Source: Burkholderiales bacterium
GTDB lineage: Bacteria; Pseudomonadota; Gammaproteobacteria; Burkholderiales; Burkholderiaceae_D
Length of the DNA stretch: 14,005 nt
Assembly: GCA_016197345.1 (NCBI GenBank)
Contig: JACPVY010000097.1
Coordinates: forward strand, 1-14,005
Direction: 5' to 3'
Made by a program: the position numbers and the translations under genes. Position 1 is the stretch's first letter, and every line of letters starts with the position of its first letter. Under the pieces are notes generated by a model. That model was given only the letters and a program-made list of their open reading frames with translations. It made no database searches and was not told where the DNA came from. Positions 8,089-14,005 of this stretch are shown piece after piece.

Positions 8089-8182
8089 TCGAAAATTCTG
8101 TACTTTCCATGGACGGGACGCCGAAATCCTTGTATCCTTCGTGCTTCTTTGATTTTTCCGGCAATTTTCAGGGAATTTCAGT

Positions 8183-8258
8183 GCGGCTGTAGCTCAGTGG
8201 ATAGAGTATTGGCCTCCGAAGCCAAGGGTCGTGGGTTCGATCCCCGCCAGCCGCACCA
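8183..8258 (+). tRNA. tRNA-Arg, anticodon CCG, CCA encoded
   Basis: A complete cloverleaf can be folded by eye. The acceptor arms are GCGGCTG (8183-8189) and CAGCCGC (8248-8254), with discriminator A at 8255 and encoded CCA at 8256-8258. The D arm contains AGCTCAGT-GGAT. The anticodon stem TTGGC/GCCAA (8209-8213 with 8221-8225) encloses the loop CTCCGAA, with anticodon CCG at 8216-8218. The T arm is GTGGG-TTCGATC-CCCGC (8231-8247). It decodes CGG arginine codons. It stands alone, divergent from the cytochrome gene. tRNA-Arg genes are common integration targets, but I see no integrase or duplicated 3' end in this window. Confidence 0.97.
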
Positions 8259-8677
8259 ATGATGTTCTATTAATTTCATCAGCATCATCCCCCCGTTAAG
8301 AAACTGCCCCGAAAGGTGTTGTTGCTTTTCGCATTGAGCAATGGTGGGCAACTTGTCCCCTACCTTTTTTGCAAAACCTCATGAGAAGCGCTAGCTTTTT
8401 CGCCTTGCGCAAATGATTCAAACTCAACCCCAGATTAAATTTGATTCAGCGCTAAGCAAATTAAAGCTATGCAAATAAAGGCATACAAACATGCTATGCC
8501 ACAACGCCAAAAGCCAGCACGAGGCTGGCAATGGGCAAAAAAACTTTACTAATGTGCAGAGGCCGCGCGTGCACTTCACTACGATCAGCGAAGCAAACTT
8601 GGCAAATGCGGCGAGGGCGTGGTCACGCTATTAAATAGCTAGCGAGACATCCTCTGCTGTGCTGAGCACATCGCGGC
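8259..8677. other. Intergenic region without a recognisable gene
   Basis: About 420 bases lie between the tRNA and the XRE-type gene. I find no convincing coding frame. Visible structure consists of a small hairpin (listed separately), two direct copies of GCTATGC (8466-8472 and 8493-8499) with an inverted GCATA between them, and a near-palindrome TGTGCT-G-AGCACA (8658-8670) just past the regulator's stop. A small RNA or a decayed gene cannot be excluded. Confidence 0.5.
8513..8529 (-). terminator. Possible weak terminator hairpin downstream of the XRE-type gene
   Basis: GCCAGC (8513-8518) pairs with GCTGGC (8524-8529) across a 5-base loop. Read on the - strand the stem is followed by TTTT, so it could end a transcript of the regulator about 150 bases past its stop. 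The stem is short and the U tract minimal. Confidence 0.35.
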
Positions 8678-9085
8678 TTAGCGTTGATGGTTCAAACGAA
8701 CCAACATGCGAATGAATTCGCGCGCGATTTGACGATGTTGATCATCCAAACGTTGCAAGTCAGCTACCAATTTCACGTCAGCAGATTCAAAACGTGCTGC
8801 TGGTGCTTGACCACCTTCACTACCTGCGGCGCCGATTTCGCTGCCACCAAAACGCAGCCATTCAGCAGGAACACCCAGCCAATTAGCCAAGGTGCGCAGT
8901 TTTTCCTGAGTAGGAATCGCTTCGCCTACGATCCATTTACGTGCTGCATGCACGGTAATTGGACGGCCTTCAAAGCGGATATTAAATTCCCGTGCCAATC
9001 TGGTCGGGCTATCTGGAGAGTAGTGGGCGTTCTTCAGGGCCTGTTGCAAGCGCTCGCTGAAGCTTTCCCGTTCGGTCAAGCACAT
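8678..9085 (-). CDS. Small XRE-type helix-turn-helix DNA-binding protein
   Basis: A 135-residue protein. Residues about 27-72 look like a helix-turn-helix of the Cro/C1 (XRE) class: PTRLAREFN followed by a turn, ITVHAARKWIVGEAIPTQE as the recognition region, then LRTLANWLGVPAEWLRFG. A Gly/Ala/Ser-rich linker (81-97) leads to a C-terminal helix (about 103-133) that may dimerise. There is no peptidase or sensor domain. The role is presumably repressor or activator of unknown targets. The ATG at 9085 gives a sensible N-terminus, but no strong ribosome-binding site is visible. The 281-base upstream gap contains a 14-bp palindrome, AAAATC-CC-GATTTT (9249-9262), that might be a regulatory site. It appears monocistronic. 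The fold call is firm; the regulon is unknown. Confidence 0.85.
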   Translation of the reverse strand: MCLTERESFSERLQQALKNAHYSPDSPTRLAREFNIRFEGRPITVHAARKWIVGEAIPTQEKLRTLANWLGVPAEWLRFGGSEIGAAGSEGGQAPAARFESADVKLVADLQRLDDQHRQIAREFIRMLVRLNHQR

Positions 9086-9366
9086 TTTTGCAAATATTAC
9101 CGGCGTAGCGTTTGCCGCTGTTGTTTCCAGTCCATTCAGTGACTATCTACGCCTTCCCAGAGAAGATGCCTAAACTGCAAAGCATCGCTGTATACGAATA
9201 CAAGTACGAGAAGTTAGTTCCGGTTGATTTTTATGCCTCGAGATTTATAAAATCCCGATTTTAACAAAGTTGCAGCGCGACAACGAAAAAATAATTGCGG
9301 AAAAACCAAGATAATTGCCATGAAGTGTGAAGCTGATGTCAAGACACCACAAAAACAAAGTTATTG

Positions 9367-10080
9367 CTAATTCTGTTGTGTCCTAAACCTTATTATAAGG
9401 TCAGTCCCCATTTCTCGTCTAATCTTCTGCTGATTCCATAACATATGCAAATGTGCCAATGCCTCACCAATGGCAAAATTGAATTGATGCACATCTAATT
9501 CACGTCGAAACATTTGAGGGACAACATCGGCAGCGGTTTGTCCCGTGACACACATCTGCTCCACCTCTGCTAAACGCTGTGCATGATGTTCACGCAATTG
9601 CGCAATCCGCGCATGCAAGCCAATAAATGGTTTGCCATGAGACGGTAAAACCAAAGTATCTTCGGGCAAATTGTCAAAATAATGCAGCGAATCGAGATAT
9701 AACTGTAATGGATTAGCTTCTGGCTCTAACGCAAATACCGAAATATTAGTCGATATACGGGGTAATACCATATCCCCTGAAATAAGCATTTTCAAAGCTT
9801 CACAATATAGCGCGACATGTTCTGGCGAGTGTCCAAAACCGCAGATAGTGCGCCAAACATATTGCTGCCAAGCTTGGCGTGTGAGGTCACGATCGATGCC
9901 GCAATCAACCGCTACCCAAGCATCGCCATCGCGCAATAGCCATAAATTGATGTGATTGAGCGCAAATGGTAAAGGCATGCGCAACCAAGCGACGGCCTCG
10001 TTGAGCATGAAGACCTCGCCTGTCGCTGGCAAAGTTTCGCCCAACGGATAATGTAATTGTGCTTCACCTTGTAGATTCAT
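9367..10080 (-). CDS. Metallo-beta-lactamase-fold hydrolase with internal in-frame deletion
   Basis: A 237-residue protein from the metallo-hydrolase family often found beside liuR/liuA in Burkholderiales. The N-terminal strands (NHINLWLLRDG, VAVDCG at 56-61) and the C-terminal part are intact: GFGHSPEH with His84, SGD with Asp103, LPSHG with His148, and a helical C-terminal domain. The segment that should hold HxHxDH is absent: residue 74 in WQQYV is followed at once by WRTICGFGH. From my knowledge of the family (about 340 residues), roughly 100 residues are missing, with the junction near 9850-9860. Four metal ligands are therefore lost and the protein is probably inactive, although the frame is open. 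The start at 10080 is preferred over 10089 because GAGGAA (10095-10090) is 9 bases upstream of it and abuts the earlier ATG. The gene is divergent from liuR and shares its operator region. Confidence 0.8.
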   Translation of the reverse strand: MNLQGEAQLHYPLGETLPATGEVFMLNEAVAWLRMPLPFALNHINLWLLRDGDAWVAVDCGIDRDLTRQAWQQYVWRTICGFGHSPEHVALYCEALKMLISGDMVLPRISTNISVFALEPEANPLQLYLDSLHYFDNLPEDTLVLPSHGKPFIGLHARIAQLREHHAQRLAEVEQMCVTGQTAADVVPQMFRRELDVHQFNFAIGEALAHLHMLWNQQKIRREMGTDLIIRFRTQQN

Positions 10081-10089
10081 AGTTCCCAT

Positions 10090-10095
10090 TTCCTC
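10090..10095 (-). promoter_or_regulatory. Ribosome-binding site deciding the metallo-hydrolase start
   Basis: GAGGAA on the - strand lies 9 bases before the ATG at 10080 but directly touches the in-frame ATG at 10089, so the downstream ATG is the better start. Confidence 0.55.
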
Positions 10096-10106
10096 ACGCT
10101 CGGCCT

Positions 10107-10137
10107 ACAATGCGATTGACGTTGACGTAAACGTCAA
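10107..10137 (-). promoter_or_regulatory. Possible promoter of the metallo-hydrolase gene
   Basis: On the - strand TTGACG (10137-10132) is followed after 19 bases by CATTGT (10112-10107), a weak -10. The 19-base spacing is typical of promoters controlled by MerR-family proteins, and the palindromic operator covers the -35 and the spacer. The leader would be very short. Confidence 0.35.
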
Positions 10138-10138
10138 T
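10115..10138. promoter_or_regulatory. LiuR operator in the divergent liuR/metallo-hydrolase promoter region
   Basis: A 24-bp palindrome has outer halves ATTGACGTT and AACGTCAAT and mismatches only at one symmetric pair of inner positions. The core TTGACGTT-N6-AACGTCAA (10116-10137) recurs before liuA with 20 of 22 bases identical. MerR-type LiuR proteins bind dyads of this kind upstream of leucine/isovalerate catabolism genes. The position implies autoregulation and control of both divergent genes. Confidence 0.85.
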
Positions 10139-10143
10139 ATACG
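10116..10143 (+). promoter_or_regulatory. Possible liuR promoter
   Basis: TTGACG (10116-10121) and TATACG (10138-10143) are separated by 16 bases, with the operator filling the interval. Occupancy by LiuR would cover the -35 and the spacer, consistent with autorepression. The liuR leader would be about 90 bases. Confidence 0.4.
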
Positions 10144-10238
10144 CCCGATTTACTGCTTACGCTCAATTGCAAGCCAACTGCAACGTAACAGCAACTTAAC
10201 TGCACTTATCAGATATTATCTTCAACCAGCCAATTCAT

Positions 10239-10670
10239 ATGCCAACTTACACCATTAGCGAACTTGCACGTGAATTTGACATTACCGCCAGAGCCATTCG
10301 TTTTTACGAAGATCAGGGCTTGATCAGCCCTAGCCGTGAAGGCAGTGGCGGGCGCAATCGGGTGTATAGCGCGCGCGAACGCACGCGCTTGAAGCTGACG
10401 CTACGCGGCAAACGCTTGGGGTTGACTCTCGCCGAAATCAAAAGTTTGGTGGATATGTATGAATCACCGAAGGATACCGAAGCGCAAATGCGTAGTTTTC
10501 TGGAGGTGCTGGTACGCCATCGTGAGAAAATGATGCAGCAACAAGCCGATATTGAAACGGCGTTGCGTGAAATTGCCGTACACGAGGAAAAATGCCGCCG
10601 GATGTTGGCAGGGTGCATAGAAACAGAAGCCGAAACCGCGCCACTGGCCAAGCCGACGACAACGAAGTAG
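10239..10670 (+). CDS. liuR: MerR-family regulator of leucine/isovalerate degradation
   Basis: A 143-residue MerR-family regulator. The winged helix-turn-helix occupies residues about 4-72, with YTISELAREFDITARAIRFY (4-23) as the helix-turn-helix, EDQGLISPSR (24-33) as the first wing and GRNRVYS (38-44) as the second. A long dimerisation helix follows (about 76-121, HREKMMQQQADIETALREIA). The C-terminus is short and polar and holds two cysteines (KCRRMLAGC) that need not bind metal. LiuR proteins control branched-chain amino acid catabolism and probably sense a pathway CoA intermediate; the effector is not visible here. The identification rests on its position directly before liuA, the divergent metallo-hydrolase, and two matching palindromes at 10115 and 10699. 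It is separated from liuA by 152 bases that contain a second operator and promoter. Confidence 0.9.
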   Translation: MPTYTISELAREFDITARAIRFYEDQGLISPSREGSGGRNRVYSARERTRLKLTLRGKRLGLTLAEIKSLVDMYESPKDTEAQMRSFLEVLVRHREKMMQQQADIETALREIAVHEEKCRRMLAGCIETEAETAPLAKPTTTK

Positions 10671-10698
10671 CAGACGCTATAGCCGCATCCCAACGGAG

Positions 10699-10720
10699 TT
10701 GACGTTTACGTTAACGTCAA
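10699..10720. promoter_or_regulatory. LiuR operator upstream of liuA
   Basis: A 22-bp palindrome TTGACGTT-N6-AACGTCAA, 20 of 22 bases identical to the core of the operator at 10116-10137. It overlaps the probable -35 of the liuA promoter, so binding would hinder or reshape polymerase access. Confidence 0.87.
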
Positions 10721-10733
10721 TTGCTTGTATCAT
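10705..10733 (+). promoter_or_regulatory. Likely liuA promoter
   Basis: TTTACG (10705-10710) and TATCAT (10728-10733) are 17 bases apart and match the sigma70 hexamers at 4/6 and 5/6 positions. The -35 lies inside the LiuR palindrome. The resulting leader is about 80 bases. Confidence 0.5.
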
Positions 10734-10813
10734 GCGCAAAACGAATGAAGCCGTACGCATTTTGTCGGTTGCCACGCCACTCTGTCGCCACCTTATTGCC
10801 ACCCAATTTTTGC

Positions 10814-10820
10814 GAGGAAA
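10814..10820 (+). promoter_or_regulatory. Ribosome-binding site fixing the liuA start
   Basis: GAGGAAA lies two bases before the ATG at 10823. The reading frame is open further upstream to a TTG at 10721, but that would extend the protein by 34 non-conserved residues and place the start next to the operator. Confidence 0.85.
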
Positions 10821-10822
10821 AT

Positions 10823-12007
10823 ATGTTGCATCTCCCAGGTTTAAGTTTTGATCATGGCGAAGATATCGCCGCGCTACGTGAAGCAGTTCAGCAATTTGCC
10901 CAAGCAGAAATTGCGCCGCGCGCAGCGGAAATTGACCGCACTGACCAATTCCCTATGGATTTGTGGCGCAAATTTGGTGACTTAGGCGTACTCGGTATCA
11001 CCGTCGATGAAGAATACGGCGGCGCGCAAATGGGCTACTTGGCCCACATCGTCGCCATGGAAGAAATCTCGCGCGCTTCCGCTTCCGTCGGTCTCTCTTA
11101 TGGCGCGCATTCCAATCTGTGCGTGAATCAAATCAAGCGCAATGGCACGCACGAACAAAAACTCAAATACTTACCTAAGCTCATTTCCGGTGAATACATC
11201 GGCGCCTTAGCGATGTCGGAACCCAATGCGGGTTCCGACGTGGTTAGCATGAAATTGCGCGCCGACTGGAAAGGGGATCGCTGGGTCTTAAACGGCAGCA
11301 AAATGTGGATCACCAACGGCCCTGACGCCGACGTGATGGTGGTCTATGCCAAAAATGATTTGGAAGCTGGCCCACGCGGCATGACCGCATTCTTGATCGA
11401 AAAAGGCTACAAGGGCTTTAGCGTCGCGCAAAAACTCGACAAACTCGGCATGCGCGGCTCGCACACCGGTGAACTGGTATTTGAAGATTGCGAAGTACCC
11501 GCTGAAAACGTGCTCGGCGGCTTGGGTAAAGGCGTGAATGTCTTGATGTCTGGCCTCGATTTCGAACGCGCCGTGCTCTCCGGCGGCCCGCTAGGCATCA
11601 TGCAAGCCTGCATGGATACCGTGATTCCCTACATCCACGACCGCAAACAATTCGGCCAGCCGATTGGCCAATTCCAATTAATGCAAGGCAAAATCGCTGA
11701 CATGTATTCAACCATGATGGCGTGCAAAGCCTATGTTTATGCGTTAGGCCAAGCCTGCGACCGCGCGAAAACCCCAGAAGCGATACGCCTACTGCGCAAA
11801 GATGCGGCAAGTGCCATATTATATGCAGCGGAAAAAGCGACTTGGATGGCGGGCGAAACGATACAAACCCTAGGCGGCAACGGCTACATCAACGAATACC
11901 CAGCAGGCCGTCTGTGGCGCGACGCTAAGCTATATGAAATCGGCGCCGGCACCAGCGAAATCCGCCGCATGTTGATTGGTCGTGAATTGTTTGATGAAAC
12001 GAAATAA
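10823..12007 (+). CDS. liuA: Isovaleryl-CoA dehydrogenase
   Basis: A 394-residue flavoprotein of the acyl-CoA dehydrogenase family, the normal length for isovaleryl-CoA dehydrogenases. It oxidises isovaleryl-CoA to 3-methylcrotonyl-CoA in leucine breakdown, passing electrons to electron-transfer flavoprotein in the cytoplasm. The N-terminal helical domain (1-120) carries the typical [10 protein letters not shown] (91-100). The middle beta domain has the FAD/substrate signature [11 protein letters not shown] (130-140) and MWITNG (161-166). The C-terminal helical domain has the family-specific catalytic base Glu248 in [23 protein letters not shown] (273-285), and the FAD-contact region [13 protein letters not shown] with the terminal GTSEIRR (376-382). 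No key residue is missing. It is controlled by the LiuR palindrome just upstream. The usual partner genes (methylcrotonyl-CoA carboxylase and the following enzymes) do not follow within this window. Confidence 0.96.
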   Translation: MLHLPGLSFDHGEDIAALREAVQQFAQAEIAPRAAEIDRTDQFPMDLWRKFGDLGVLGITVDEEYGGAQMGYLAHIVAMEEISRASASVGLSYGAHSNLCVNQIKRNGTHEQKLKYLPKLISGEYIGALAMSEPNAGSDVVSMKLRADWKGDRWVLNGSKMWITNGPDADVMVVYAKNDLEAGPRGMTAFLIEKGYKGFSVAQKLDKLGMRGSHTGELVFEDCEVPAENVLGGLGKGVNVLMSGLDFERAVLSGGPLGIMQACMDTVIPYIHDRKQFGQPIGQFQLMQGKIADMYSTMMACKAYVYALGQACDRAKTPEAIRLLRKDAASAILYAAEKATWMAGETIQTLGGNGYINEYPAGRLWRDAKLYEIGAGTSEIRRMLIGRELFDETK

Positions 12008-12032
12008 GGGCAAATAGCGATATTGTTCATAT

Positions 12033-12047
12033 GAGGCTGTCGCGAAA
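12033..12047 (+). repeat. Left terminal inverted repeat of the MITE-like element
   Basis: GAGGCTGTCGCGAAA, paired with 12285-12299 at 13 of 15 positions. It starts 25 bases after the liuA stop codon. Confidence 0.7.
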
Positions 12048-12055
12048 TGGTAAAA

Positions 12056-12115
12056 CGGCCGCTAGGTTTGTCCCCTCTCCCCTCGCGGGAGAGGGCTAGG
12101 GAGAGGGGGCGGTTG
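12056..12115 (+). repeat. Left inner inverted arm, GGGAGAGGG-type repeat
   Basis: This arm runs from CGGCCGC to GGCGGTTG and is largely complementary to 12201-12256. It contains its own perfect local hairpin, CCCTCTCCC (12073-12081) with GGGAGAGGG (12087-12095) around a 5-base loop. Similar C/G-rich repeats are common between genes in proteobacterial genomes. Confidence 0.75.
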
Positions 12116-12200
12116 CAACCGCACAGCATATTTTTGGCATTAAAAGCAATAATAAATTCTTTAAATTGCATTTTCAACTCTGAATTGTGCTGTTTATGCT

Positions 12201-12256
12201 CAACCGCCCCCTCTCTCCCTGCCTCTCTCCCACGAGGGGCGAGAGGAGTTTGGCCG
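12201..12256 (-). repeat. Right inner inverted arm, GGGAGAGGG-type repeat
   Basis: Read on the - strand this arm runs from CGGCCAAAC to GGCGGTTG and matches the left arm at most positions, with a few substitutions and small indels. The two arms could form a stem of roughly 55 base pairs in RNA or extruded DNA. Confidence 0.75.
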
Positions 12257-12284
12257 CTTGTCGCATGATTTTGCGCCAAACACG

Positions 12285-12299
12285 TTTTGCGAAAGCCTC
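12285..12299 (-). repeat. Right terminal inverted repeat of the MITE-like element
   Basis: TTTTGCGAAAGCCTC on the + strand, the inverted partner of 12033-12047. It ends 77 bases before the aceK start codon, so the aceK promoter must lie in or very near the element; I see no convincing hexamer pair between the two. Confidence 0.7.
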
Positions 12300-12366
12300 A
12301 TATCGCCGGGTAGTCTGTGCATGACAGTCGCAATATCAAAACGTGAGCGGTAATCATTGTTTGATC

Positions 12367-12373
12367 AGGAGAG
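12367..12373 (+). promoter_or_regulatory. aceK ribosome-binding site
   Basis: AGGAGAG lies three bases before the ATG at 12377. It is a strong Shine-Dalgarno sequence that fixes the start. Confidence 0.88.
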
Positions 12374-12376
12374 ATA

Positions 12377-14005
12377 ATGACCCAAGTTGCCTTCCCCAAA
12401 CTGCTACGCTCACAAATTGCGTTTGATATCGCGCGCACGATTTTGGATGGTTTTGATAAGCATTACCGCTTATTTCGCCAAACCAGCAAAGACGCTAAGC
12501 AATATTTCGAGACGGGCAGATGGCAAGAAGCGCAAAAGGCAGCGCGCGAGCGGATTGGTTTTTACGCTAAGCGCGTACAAGAATGCGTACAAGTGCTAGA
12601 AGATGAATACGACTCTTCCGAGCTAACCGATGAAGTGTGGAAAGAATTAAAACTGCACTACATCGGTATGCTGACCGATCACAAACAACCCGAGCTAGCG
12701 GAAACCTTTTTCAATTCCGTGTGCTGCAAAATCCTACACCGCACTTATTTCCACAACGATTTCATCTTCGTCCGCCCAGCGATTTCGACTGAATACATCG
12801 AAAACGAAGACCCGACGCCGACTTTCCGCGTCTATTACCCCAGCAAAGATGGCTTACGCGCGACGCTCAAGCGCATCGTCACCAATTACCAGCTTGATCG
12901 TGAATTTGAAGACTTAGAACGCGATGTCGGCTATGTCGCTGCGCGTATGGTCGAGCTATTTGGCGGCAACCGCGTCGAGCCAAATAACCAAATTCAAGTC
13001 CTCACCAGCCTGTTTTACCGTAACAAGGGCGCCTACATCGTTGGCAAGGGTGTCAATGGCAATAGCGAATACCCATTCGTGGTGCCGATTTTGCACAATA
13101 AAGAAGGCAAGCTGTATCTCGATACTGTGCTGTTTGAGCGCGAACATATCACCGTCTTGTTTTCCTTCACCCGCGCTTATTTCATGGTGGAGATGGAAGT
13201 GCCATCGGCCTATGTGCAATTCTTGCGTAGCCTGATGCCCAACAAACCGCGTAGCGAGATTTACACCATTCTCGGCTTGCAAAAGCAGGGCAAGACGCTG
13301 TTTTATCGCGATTACCTGCACCATTTGCGCCACTCTTCCGATAATTTCGAAATCGCGCCCGGTATCAAGGGGTTAGTGATGGTGGTGTTTGCTCTGCCCT
13401 CCTTCCCCTATGTCTTTAAAGTCATCAAAGACGTCATTCCACCGCCAAAAGAAACCACGCGCGAGCAAATCAAAGAAAAATATCAACTGGTGAAGAACCA
13501 TGATCGGGTGGGCCGCATGGCCGATACGCTGGAATATTCCGATGTCGCCTTTCCGCGAGCGCGCTTTTCTGAAAGTCTACTGGCGGAAATGAAGCAATTC
13601 GCGCCGTCGCTAGTGGAAGAAGAACACGACACGATTGTGATACGCCATTTGTATATCGAGCGGCGCATGATTCCGCTCAATATCTGGCTGGGTGACGCTG
13701 CTAATGCTGGCAATGAAGAACAAGTCGAACATGGCGTGCGCGAATACGGCAATGCGATTCGGGAACTGGTAGCGGCGAATATCTTCCCCGGCGATATGCT
13801 GTACAAAAACTTTGGTGTCACGCGCCATAATCGCGTGGTTTTTTACGATTATGACGAAATCGAATACATTACCGATTGCAATTTCCGCATCATTCCACCA
13901 GCGCGCAATGAAGAAGATGAGATGTCTTCCGAACCGTGGTATGCAGTACATAAGAACGATGTTTTTCCCGAAACCTTTGGCACGTTTTTGCTCGGTAGCG
14001 GCAAT
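12377..14005 (+). CDS. aceK: Isocitrate dehydrogenase kinase/phosphatase (3' end beyond window)
   Basis: The frame is open from ATG 12377 to the right edge: 543 codons of a protein normally near 580-610 residues. AceK phosphorylates and dephosphorylates isocitrate dehydrogenase, directing carbon between the TCA cycle and the glyoxylate bypass. The protein begins [20 protein letters not shown]. Its N-terminal half is the regulatory region. The kinase core is recognisable by the ATP-site segment [15 protein letters not shown], with the ATP-contacting Lys at residue 348. Further on come the conserved NIWLGDA and the catalytic/metal region [28 protein letters not shown]. All expected motifs up to the edge are present and no frameshift is seen. 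It lies downstream of liuA, separated by the MITE-like element. Leucine breakdown yields acetyl-CoA, the substrate of the glyoxylate bypass, so co-location is sensible, though a shared transcript is unproven. Confidence 0.96.
   Translation, partial: MTQVAFPKLLRSQIAFDIARTILDGFDKHYRLFRQTSKDAKQYFETGRWQEAQKAARERIGFYAKRVQECVQVLEDEYDSSELTDEVWKELKLHYIGMLTDHKQPELAETFFNSVCCKILHRTYFHNDFIFVRPAISTEYIENEDPTPTFRVYYPSKDGLRATLKRIVTNYQLDREFEDLERDVGYVAARMVELFGGNRVEPNNQIQVLTSLFYRNKGAYIVGKGVNGNSEYPFVVPILHNKEGKLYLDTVLFEREHITVLFSFTRAYFMVEMEVPSAYVQFLRSLMPNKPRSEIYTILGLQKQGKTLFYRDYLHHLRHSSDNFEIAPGIKGLVMVVFALPSFPYVFKVIKDVIPPPKETTREQIKEKYQLVKNHDRVGRMADTLEYSDVAFPRARFSESLLAEMKQFAPSLVEEEHDTIVIRHLYIERRMIPLNIWLGDAANAGNEEQVEHGVREYGNAIRELVAANIFPGDMLYKNFGVTRHNRVVFYDYDEIEYITDCNFRIIPPARNEEDEMSSEPWYAVHKNDVFPETFGTFLLGSGN

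Larger units (their letters stand above)
12033..12299. mobile_element. MITE-like palindromic element between liuA and aceK
   Basis: A 267-bp non-coding element is bounded by 15-bp terminal inverted repeats, GAGGCTGTCGCGAAA (12033-12047) and the complement of TTTTGCGAAAGCCTC (12285-12299), matching at 13 of 15 positions. It is flanked on both sides by ATAT (12029-12032 and 12300-12303), a possible 4-bp target duplication, although ATAT is itself a palindrome and so proves little. Inside are two larger inverted arms rich in CCCTCTCCC/GGGAGAGGG that face each other across about 85 bases of AT-rich sequence. It encodes no transposase and would need an element with matching ends in trans. Short open frames across it are by-products of the repeats. 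The RNA could form a long hairpin that ends or stabilises the liuA transcript. The family is not recognised. Confidence 0.7.

Noticed and set aside
8183..8258. tRNA-Arg as an active integration site of a genomic island in this window
   Set aside because: No integrase, no duplicated tRNA end and no cluster of foreign genes is visible in the bases available.
7921..8262. Open frame running through the tRNA gene
   Set aside because: It covers the cytochrome promoter and the tRNA and has no coding character.
10721..10822. Upstream extension of liuA from a TTG at 10721
   Set aside because: It would begin immediately after the operator, lacks a ribosome-binding site and adds residues not found in the family; the ATG at 10823 has GAGGAAA upstream.
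11884..12279. Small open frames on both strands across the MITE-like element
   Set aside because: The translations consist of repeat-derived Arg/Glu/Gly/Pro strings typical of GGGAGAGGG repeats; they are not genes.
12033..12299. CRISPR array or simple rho-independent terminator as the explanation of the repeats
   Set aside because: The repeats are inverted and paired, not regularly spaced direct repeats. The structure is far larger than a terminator and lacks a proper U tract after the stem.
12956..13951. Several - strand open frames inside aceK
   Set aside because: They lie opposite a frame with unambiguous AceK motifs.

Overview
The window looks like chromosomal DNA of a betaproteobacterium, most likely of the order Burkholderiales. 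Family Oxalobacteraceae or a close relative is my best guess. The basis is a LiuR/LiuA leucine-degradation locus next to aceK, a membrane-anchored dihaem cytochrome c5-type protein, and moderate base composition. This placement rests on family recognition and gene order, not on a search.

Left part (1-6974, all + strand): the 3' end of an unrecognised gene is followed, after a TATAAT-bearing gap, by a tight four-gene operon. It encodes a MoxR-type AAA+ ATPase (581-1738), a small 150-residue protein (1755-2207), a protein with a degenerate von Willebrand A domain followed by a probable beta-propeller (2204-4084), and a 966-residue protein with a distinctive N-terminal domain, a linker, a helical region and a probable C-terminal propeller (4074-6974). 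This matches the MoxR-vWA-beta-propeller ('ternary', bpX) systems that have been predicted computationally to be NTP-dependent conflict or quality-control machines. As far as I know their biochemical role is not established. It is the best candidate for an unusual system here.

Middle part (6975-9366): a bidirectional terminator separates that operon from a convergent gene for a membrane-anchored tandem dihaem cytochrome c (7045-7971, - strand), which has its own TATAAT promoter. A tRNA-Arg(CCG) gene with encoded CCA follows on the + strand, then about 420 bases without a gene, then a small XRE-type DNA-binding protein (- strand).

Right part (9367-14005): a leucine/isovalerate-catabolism locus. 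A metallo-beta-lactamase-fold gene (- strand) is divergent from liuR (MerR family), and liuA (isovaleryl-CoA dehydrogenase) follows liuR. Two near-identical 22-bp palindromes, one in the divergent promoter region and one before liuA, are very probably the LiuR operators. The metallo-beta-lactamase gene appears to have lost about 100 codons in frame, including the HxHxDH metal motif. Between liuA and aceK lies a 267-bp MITE-like palindromic element with terminal inverted repeats, flanked by ATAT. aceK (isocitrate dehydrogenase kinase/phosphatase) runs off the right edge. LiuA starts the branch of leucine breakdown that ends in acetyl-CoA and acetoacetate, and AceK controls the switch to the glyoxylate bypass that uses acetyl-CoA, so the neighbourhood makes metabolic sense.
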